Part shown: positions 1 through 9,500 of the stretch, in pieces
Layout of the letters: each line of letters opens with the position of its first letter
How positions within the stretch are numbered: position 1 is the stretch's first letter
Source of the DNA: Rachycentron canadum
Lineage: Eukaryota; Chordata; Actinopteri; Carangiformes; Rachycentridae
Direction of reading: 5' to 3'
Length of the DNA stretch: 64,000 nt
NCBI GenBank assembly: GCA_038496675.1
Contig: CM076652.1
Location: forward strand, 10,953,212-11,017,211
Notes under the pieces: model-generated
Seen by the model: only the letters and a program-made list of their open reading frames with translations
Database searches by the model: none
What the model was told of the DNA's origin: nothing
Program-made: the position numbers and the translations under genes

Positions 1-1273
1 CCCCTCCCATTTGACGACCCCCCCCCCCCCTTTTTCTCGGCCCTGCCAGTTTGGATACAGCGCTTGGCCGGGCGAGTTGGGGCCACTGCCGCTGTTTGCG
101 TGTGAAACAAAGCCTTTCAGAAGGAAGAGAGAGGAAGGAGAGAGCTTCACATGGTACCAGCCAAGTGCAGGGATGGCTGCCTCAGCCTTCCCCTCACAGG
201 CCCCTCTTTTGGCTCAGAGGTGCTGGTGTGACCCCAGTACCCCCTTCTCCCCAAGTGTCCCTCTTACACCCCCCTGTAACCCCTTCTTCTCTGTCCTGGT
301 GCCTCGCTCTCATCCTGAAAATGCTTTTCCTCTGAGAGAGCCCTTTGAATGAGTATGACATGTCAAGGGATTTAGGATGAGTGATTTCTCATGACACAAC
401 CTTTGCCGGCAGAGATGGCATTCCTCTGGCTTTTGTTGTGCAGTTGGTCATTTGTCTGAAGAGGAAATAGCTTTCCAACACATTTCCCTAATTAGAATAA
501 TGTGATACTGCTCAATACGAGGTGAAGTCTCATGCTGCTGGGATACTAGAGGGAAATCACTGTTACACCATCCTCACATGAATCACGTTTGGTCGTTTGT
601 GCTTTGGAGTTTTGTTCAATTTTGGGGATTTGAAGACCTATACTCTGGAGGTCTAACTTGAATGAGTGAAGTTCGTTAGTATTGTAAAAGACAAAATTGT
701 CCGGATGGTCTTTTTTATATAAAAAGATTATTTACTGGGGTTACCAAAGGGCACATTATGTACTATACATCTATTTGAATGTAATGATTTTGATGAGTGG
801 TCTTAGGTGACATATCCATTTGCAGATAGCTCTGTAGTACTGTATGCTCTTGGCCCACCGTGATTCAAGGATGACATAATAATACGTTGCAGTGCAACTA
901 CAGAGAGCAGCAAACATTAACCTCTCATCTGCTGTACACCAGAATGACCCCAAAGCCCCAAAACAGCAACATTATGGACATTAAATCTTCCAAGCGACAT
1001 TCCTATGTCATTTATTCCCTTCTCAGCAAAAGGTGCTACTTCCAAAGCACTGCTGTCCACATTGTGCCATTAGTGGGCATCATCATGCTCATCTCCAGCA
1101 GCCTGGCCTTTCCCTCACTATCCCATGTAGCTGGATGAGTCTGGGAGCGTGATCTCTGGAGGGATTACAGTGTCCAGGGAATGCAGGATCCCTGATGGAT
1201 TTGACTCTTAAGCTTCAATGTGGACTCCTCCCCCCACTTTTTCTTTTTAGTTATTTATTTTTTCCTATAGGCT

Positions 1274-1331
<58 letters not shown>

Positions 1332-1749
1332 TGGATGTGTCTTGGTGTGTATCTAGGCGTGGGTGGTGGTGAGGGTGGTCAAGTCAGGGGGTGGGCTGAG
1401 GAGGGCGGCAGGGAAAGGGTTGGTGGGGGTGTTCAGACATCAGGATGGGGCAATTCAGGTTGCTGCGGCTGTGAATGAGTCTGTCGTCTGGGCTGTGTTG
1501 ACCCGCTCCTCTCTGGATGCTTTGGACTAGCTGGTGGACAGCTGAGAGCTTCTAGCTGTCAGCAGAGAGCCGTTGTTTTTCAGCCACTGGCTGCACCTGG
1601 GACCTTATCTGCTGACACCCGGCAACATTTATTTGGATGGAGCGCTCGTGATCCTGCTAACAATTTCTTGTGCTGATTCACTCTTAAAGACCAAAGACTG
1701 GACTTGATTCTGGTCAATGTATATAGCACTTACCTCTACTCCACCAGAA
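1..1749. other. Upstream region of the slc1a2 alternative first exon
   Basis: No coding exon recognised. It starts with C-rich low-complexity sequence and carries a GT microsatellite. It is either the promoter/5' UTR of the short slc1a2 isoform or part of a large first intron if a longer-isoform exon lies outside the window. Confidence 0.4.
1278..1328. repeat. GT microsatellite
   Basis: About 25 uninterrupted GT units upstream of the slc1a2 short first exon. Confidence 0.95.
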
Positions 1750-1754
1750 ATGAA
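1750..1754 (+). CDS. slc1a2: slc1a2 coding exon 1 (start codon and two bases)
   Basis: ATG AA followed by the strong donor GTAAGT at 1755. Joined to exon 2 it reads M-N-A-N-S-M-P-K-Q. The mammalian EAAT2 isoform with a short alternative first exon also reads a few residues before MPKQ, so this looks like the equivalent alternative first exon. The longer MASTEG-type first exon is not visible and may lie upstream of the window. The 5' UTR probably lies in about 1480-1749; its start is not defined. Confidence 0.7.
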
Positions 1755-2911
1755 GTAAGTAATGTGCATTTTTGAGTCTTTGGCATAATCAACTTTTACT
1801 CCCTTTTCTCTTATTTATGTCAAAGTTAAAAGTTGTGATAACTCAGCAGAAAATATAGGGGAATTTTCTCAGTTTGACATCAGGTGCAGTTGTATAAAGA
1901 CCTTCATTAATTCTTCATGGCTTCACGGTCGTCTAGTGCAATTAATCTGATTAAGCCCTCAGCCAAGATTAACCAGTTTATAAGATGATCCAATTAGAGA
2001 CTGAGGAGGAGAAACTCTGCAAGTGTGTGTGTGTGTGTGTCATGACTTTTGAATTATGACATTCTACTGGACTTTTTTGTCAAATCCAATTATAGTCGTA
2101 GAAATTTGCTTTATGAGCAGCTATTAACATCTCAGTGACATCTTTTTTTGTATCCACAGTTTCTAAAAGAAGCAGCTCAAATCAATTTAAGTCAATGGAT
2201 ACTGAATAAAGGTTTAATATCTCACAGTTACTCTTTAGGGCTAAGAGAATGAATTCTGAGCTTGTGTCATGTTCATAGAAGTTAAAATTTTGTGCAGCAA
2301 GGAGAATTTTCTATTGAATAAAATTTGTCTTGCCCCCTTACTGGTGTGAAATGATAGTTCTCTGATGCAGTTGCTTCTCTCTTTACTGTAGATTTTCATA
2401 CTCATCTAACACTGGGTTGCACAATCCCACTCTCTCATCTGTCTCTGACTTGGCGAGGGAAGTGCTAATGAGAGGATCGTGACAGAATAATATCCGACCT
2501 CTGTGACGTCCAGCATCTGCTTCCTCCGTCTTGCTCTTTTTAGTGCTAAAAATAATGAAAGGGAGAGAAAAGTGGGGAAATTCAATTAACAGCAGTCATT
2601 TCTCTTATGGAATGCTATTACGTGGTAATTTTTCATTGTTTTATTTCTGGGGTTTCACTAATTCATCCAGCTCTTTTTTCTTTTTTTTCCTGAAGTATGA
2701 AGTAATGCAGAGAGAGTACAATGGGAACTAATTTGCCTGCTGTTTGCATGTATTTTCTATGTTTCACACTTCACTTTGAAATTAAAAAGATAAGACAGGA
2801 CTGATCCATCTGTGCGCCTGGAAGCAGACCAGGTGGTCTTCCTATATAGCCAGGCCTGCAGCACAGCAATACACAAAGCTGGGGGAGGTGTGTGTAATTG
2901 TGTGAGCCTGG

Positions 2912-2964
<53 letters not shown>

Positions 2965-3493
2965 CGTGTGCTCATATGGAATTATTAGTGACTACTTAGA
3001 CAACAACAATAACAACATAAAGGAGCCTTTGTTTGCGAGGAAGTTCTCTAAATGCAGCCCATTGAGTTGAGTTCCCCATCTTGCCTTTGATCAAGTTTCA
3101 GCTTTGAAAAAAAAGAAAGAAAAAGCTTGACAGCCAAAATGATTAATATCTATGAAGTGTTATGACTTCATCGTGGACTAGTGGGGGAGGGTACGAGGAC
3201 AAAAAGAAAAGTTAACTTCACCATTGAGGCTTCCGTTTTTGTGAGTTTTAGGTCATGAACCCCAGGGGTGAGGTGAAAGGTCAGAGTCACATTATTTCTT
3301 CTTTGCTTTTTCTTCGGAATTCATCATAGCAGACATTTTCATGGGTATATTGGAGATGAATGGCAACACCGAGGCGTCTCTGTTTCCTTACAGACAAAAC
3401 AGATGTCAAACTGATGAAGACATTTTGATAGATGGTTCCTGCAACTTCTTGAAGAGACGAGTAGTATAAAGCTGTAGCTCCTCTTTTTCTTTC

Positions 3494-3564
<71 letters not shown>

Positions 3565-6500
3565 CCTCCAATTGTGTGATTCTTAATGTACTCTCAAAAA
3601 AAACAAAGCTGAAACAGAGAAGAGAGTCTTTAAGTCAGTCATCATGTTTGCTCCACCTCTTTGTAATTCATCAAACTTTGCTACTGTCAAGTTGCCATTT
3701 GCCTTATTGCATTTTTTCTCTCTCTATCAATTCAAACAAATACCCAAACACATTCACAAGGGGATTTTCATCAGTTTGGCTAAACCTTACAATTAGTTAC
3801 ATTGTATAATACAGAGTTTCCAATTTTGATCCTTATTGATCCTATATTTGGTGGGTTTGAAGTCAGCCATATGGCACGATGTAGACTAAAAAGTTTCAAG
3901 AAAATTTTTGTTCTGGAGAGAAATCATGTCATCATCAGTCAGTTCTTTATAGATTGACTTTGAGATGCTATATGAATCAAGTGTCAATCTAAAAGACGCT
4001 TTACAAGCAGCTTGTTGTCAGCTTCCATCTGTTGGATGCTATAGTAACCATGAGCAGTGTTGGAATGACAGCTTGGCAACACACTTGAATGCTTAACATT
4101 TTTCTTTAGGCGCTATTTTCTCTTTTCAGCCTGGTTTTCAGAGGCAGTTTGCACATCCAGAATATTCAGAATTCTACGTTATGGGGCTCTGTTTTGTTAC
4201 AGAGTCAAAATAATGCCTTGCTGTGGTCACGCATGACAGAATGTGAGGGTTCACCTTGAAAGTTTTGCATGTAGTAAACAGTTTTATCATCTTTTTTTTT
4301 CTCTTTCTCTCTGTTACAGTGCCAACAGTATGCCTAAACAAGTGGAGGTGAGGATGCACGAGAGTCACCTGGAGCCTATTGAGGCCAGGCCTCAGTCCAG
4401 ATGTGCCAAAATCTGCTCCAAGCTGTTTAAGAACCTTCTTCTCACACTCACCGTCCTCGGTAAGTCATCTCATCAGTGTTATATCTTTTTTTTTTTTTTT
4501 TTTTTGCTTTATCTCTGATTTTCTTTAGGACTGAACACGAAGCAGGACATGCTACTGATGGGCACCTCCACTGAGCTCAGTGTTCTGTTAGCTGAGAGCT
4601 CGGGTATGCAGCTCGCTGGTAATATGAGGAGGAGATGCCATCTGTGCTTGCTCAGTGTAGCAGACAGTAAGATGACTGGGTGTCCTGACCTTCCACAGCT
4701 CTGTGCCACCTGCTGCTATCAAAAGCTCTCCGCAGCAATGGACACCCAAACAGCCTGTGGTGGTCCATGAAAAATATTGTGATTATCACAGTGGATTGCT
4801 GGGCCACAGGGGAAGAACTGATGAAAAGATGAAAGGACACGAAAGTAGTGAGGCAATTTATGGTTATGGGCTTCAAATCAGATTTAACCAGTTTAACCAA
4901 CACATATAATTTATTCTCTTTTGTTTCTGACAGCTATGTGGTTCCTTTCCACCTTTTTCAGTCTTACCATTTTATAAAGAGGGTTAAGATGTTTATATTT
5001 ATATCTTTGTATATGTGTGCGTGAGTGTGTGTGTGTGTGTATACTTCCTTTAGTCATGTGTCTGTCTGTCTCTCTGTGTCCCACTTGCATGCATGTGTGT
5101 TTATGTGAGCATGTGTAATGTGTACATCTCACCCCTCTTGGCAGGACTCTTGCAAAGCAAGTGAGCCAGCATAATCATTGATCATCTGTCACTTGGCAGA
5201 TAAGAGCTGAATGGGAACTTGCAAAGAGAAGGCACAGGAAATGAAGTACCATCCAAAACCATTGGGTGTGCAGAATCCACAGGATGCTGCTAAACGGGAG
5301 GATAGATTGAACGGCACAATTCTTCTCTGAGAGAAAGCTGGAGGGCTTTTGATTCCAGTGTGTGTTATTAAACAACATCCCGGGCTGTGTGATCTTTGGC
5401 AGTGGTGTGGTAGCAGAGGAAGTGCAGTCCCGGGGGGGGGCAGTGGTGGCAGTGGGGCAAGTGGGGGGCATGCTGTAGTATTGTCTGGCCTGAAAAGAAG
5501 AGATACAGAGGCCAACTGCTGGGTGGGCGTGTGGGGTGGGTCGGCGAGGGTTAGAGCAAACAGAGGTCATCATTACTTTCTGGGAAGAAATACTTCATGG
5601 CAGGAAAAGAACTATTAGTCAGATCAGACATATGTCAAAGGTCAACCGTTAGAGAAAGGCTGAACTTTCCTAAAATTTTCAAGTTTTTTGAGAGCAATAT
5701 AGATAGAAAACACAGAAAAAAAAATCCATTAGATAGAAATATCAGATTAAGGTCAACTACCTCTTCTTTCCTCCTTTACTGAATGGTAGTAAAACTCTTT
5801 TAAAAATCCCTTACCACAAAGGAAAAAAAAAAAAAAAAAATCCTCAATCGCATTTTGGGTTTGCAGAGATTACATATGCTTCGCAGGGGAATCTGACATG
5901 CTGCCTCCTCTCTACTGCTTCTAAGAGATATGATCTTAATCCTCACTGAGATTTACTCTCACTTAGCTGGTTTCTGTTTTATCTCCTCCGCCCACTGTCC
6001 TCGCTAAACATGCAGCAGACAGCCTCATGCATAAACAATTGAATTGAGAAGTTAGGAGTCAGTTATATTTAGTCGTCCTCAAGTTGAAAATCGCTGCTCA
6101 TTTGTTATTTCATTGATCACATCTAGGCTCGTGTCAGTAGCAGCCAATACACCCACAAAAATTTCCTTTTAAAATATTTCATTCAAATGTCATATATGAC
6201 TAATTTTTCTCTGACTTCTCTTCTGTGTCACTCACCCTTCTTGCACCTCAGGTGTGGTCTTGGGAGCCGTAGCGGGGATGCTGCTTCGTGTGGCCGCCCC
6301 ACTCCACCCAGATGTCGTCATGGTGATCGCTTTTCCTGGAGATATCCTCATGAGGATGCTGAAGATGTTAATCCTGCCGCTTATCATCTCCAGTTTAATC
6401 ACAGGTGCTGATCACTTATTGCAACCACACAATATTATTATACGAATATTCCATATTTTAGTGGCGTGGTAGCAATTTATCTTTACACACTTAGCAGTAG

Positions 6501-9500
6501 GAATGTACAGTTTAGTTTGAGGGAAAACAAACTTTCATTTCTTCACCTTTCACCACATTTTCACAAGTAAAAAAAGGCCTGTTATTACTGTAATCCTCAT
6601 TATTAAATCAATCATGCACATGATCAAACAAAATTATACAATCCCCTAATGGTCTTTGCAGTCACCCTTCTTGCCCCGCAGTATTGAGTCAACGTTTCCA
6701 TTTAATAAGACCAAGTAATTACCAGGTAAACATGATCTTGCTTGTTTTGGCTGCAGGACTGGCCGGTTTGGATGCAAAATCTAGCGGTCGCCTGGGCACC
6801 AGAGCTATGGTCTACTACATGACCACCACCGTTATTGCTGCTATCCTGGGAGTCATCCTGGTGTTAGCCATTCACCCTGGCAACCCTAAACTGAAGGAGA
6901 ATCTGGGCCAGGGCGAGAAAAATGATGACGTGTCAAGCTTGGATGCCTTCTTTGATCTGATCAGGAACCTGTTCCCGGAGAACCTGGTGCAGGCTTGTTT
7001 CCAACAGGTAATGTTGGACACACAGGAATAATGCTGAGGTTGGATTGCCAGTGAAAGATGCAGAGAGTGTTTGTCTGAGATCTGTCAACTCAAACATGGA
7101 GAATTTAATATTGAATACCCTTGGAGCAAGTATGAGAAATAGACAAACTTGTCATATCTGGAAACTGGTAGGTTTGCATAAGCAGGAGTCCTTGGAGTGT
7201 CTTTATCAACAAAGGAATTCAAATACACTTTACATCACAAAGAATAGCCACGTAATATGACGTGTAAGTGCCTGCTCTGCCCTCCGTGAAGGAGCGCATT
7301 TTCAAACTCAACCAAAGTTGAGAGGTGTTTAATATCATAACTGACACAGTATAGGCCATTTACCTCATCACTAATATATTTTCCTTTGTAACCCCAGATC
7401 CAGACGGTCACAAAGAAGGTGGAGATGATAGTTGAGGAGGACGTCAATGCCACCACCATGGACGGCCTGGTGGCGAACATTACCAAGGAGCCTCAGTTCA
7501 TCGTCAAAAAGTCCCTGCAGTTCAAGAGTGGCATGAATGTTCTGGGTGTGTGACATTTGTTTGCCAAGTGCAGCCATGCTAGTGGCGGCGGACAGCATGC
7601 TGACATGGTCACGTGCTCACAATAACAATGCTAACATGTTGATGCTAAGCAGGTATCATTTTAAGCATGTTCACCATCTTTCTGGAGCATCTTAGCATGC
7701 TAACATTTGCTAATGAGTGCTAAACACAAAGTACAGAATATTTGTACTTTGTTCACTCAAAGCCAAGAAATGGTGGGAATGGGGACATTTTCTGGGCACA
7801 GTGAATATCCGAATATCTGAGATATTTCAATCTAGAATAAATTAGCAGCCCTACCCACTGCCATCACCAGAACGACATCTATCATGGCTGAAAATAAAAG
7901 CAACATTTATAAATATCTACATTCATACAGTTTGACAGCAGCAAACATCTGGAAACTTGATGTTTTTTCGCTGTAAACGTAAAGTGACTCACTTCCTATT
8001 AACAATTTCTTCAGTCATTTCACTTATCCACAATGGTATTGAATGTTAAGGGTACATTTATGATTTTCTGTCACAGGTCTGATTGGTTTCTTTATTGCAT
8101 TTGGCATCTGCATGGGCAAGATGGGAGAGAAGGCCAGACTCATGATTGAATTCTTCAACATCCTCAATGAGATTGTGATGAAACTTGTCATCATGATCAT
8201 GTGGTTGGTATCACTTAAGAATCTCATTGACTCATTTTGAAATTCATTTAGTCATTTTGAGGCAAAAAGAAAAAAATAACCAAGTTATGTTTATGCCAAG
8301 TTGCGTCTCATGTCATTACAGCATTTAAAAAGATGATGACAAAATTAAGCAGCGTTGCCTGACAATCATTCATCAAAACCGAATTTAAAGTAATGACAGA
8401 AAACCTTTTCATCTCATCAGGTATTCTCCCTTTGGTATTGCCTGTCTGATCTGTGGTAAGATCGTTTCCATCAAGGACCTGGAGGTGGTGGCCAGGCAGT
8501 TGGGCATGTACATGGTGACTGTAATCGTTGGCCTCATCATCCACGGCGCGATCTTCCTTCCCAGCATCTACTTTGTTATCGTCAGGAAAAACCCCTTCAC
8601 CTTCTTCCTGGGTATCTTCCAGGCCTGGATCACTGCATTGGGGACAGCCTCCAGGTTAGCATCAGTATGGATGGATGGACCAATGGAGGGTTCTTAATAT
8701 TTATGCAATTAATACAATATATGACCTACCTTGTTCTGCTTTTTCCCTCCAGTGCTGGTACACTACCTGTCACCTTTCGTTGTCTGGAAGAAAACCTGGG
8801 TATTGACAAAAGAGTAACTCGTTTCGTGCTCCCAGTCGGCGCCACCATCAACATGGATGGAACCGCTCTGTACGAGGCTGTGGCTGCCATCTTTATCGCC
8901 CAGATGAACGGCGTCCACCTCGACCTGGGTCAGATCGTCACCGTCAGGTCAGCGAACATGAGATTCAATTAGCTAACACCATTTGCACTAGTCAGTGGTA
9001 ATCACGCTGTTACAGCCGATTTGGTGTTGCCTCCTGCCTGTGAATATTAGTTAATATTTAACTGATTACTAGTTGGTCAAATGATGAGACTTTCTATGAT
9101 ATTTAAGTCAAGTTTGGACTCCATCTCCCCTGTTGACTGCACACAAAAGTCAGAGAAGCTATTCTTAGTCATAACAATCAGTCTCATAATTCCTCCCTTT
9201 TTAAAGAGGGTTTAATTGGAGCTCCAAGGATACGGTTCAGCAAACACTGTTAGCTCTTAATAAATGAGGACAAACACAGCAGGAGTGTAGAGGCATTTAA
9301 CAGTGAACAGAAAAGCCTCAGTTGATCAAAGTGGCTGCGACTTTAGAGAAGAAATTTACAGGGGAGCAAATAAACCACCAGGAGGAAGCAACATGTGCCA
9401 GTGCCATATCTCATGCCAAGTAGGAAGATAAATACAAACCACTTGCTTTTTTTGGAGTGTCTGTAACTAACTTCCACAAATGCTCTTCTGTGAAGAGAGT

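Noticed and set aside
11..352. Two overlapping open frames of 94-113 codons at the window start
   Set aside because: Low-complexity C-rich sequence, no splice sites or homology, and no recognisable protein.
3287..3571. Open frame rich in KKERKKER repeats
   Set aside because: It is the translation of the TTTC microsatellite, not a gene.
4509..4909. Several overlapping frames of 66-83 codons in slc1a2 intron 2
   Set aside because: Both strands are open in several frames without homology, and the exons on either side join in phase without them.
5175..5573. 132-codon minus-strand frame in slc1a2 intron 2
   Set aside because: Overlaps an alternative frame and a plus-strand frame, is Pro/Ser/Thr-rich by composition, and has no family match or splice context.
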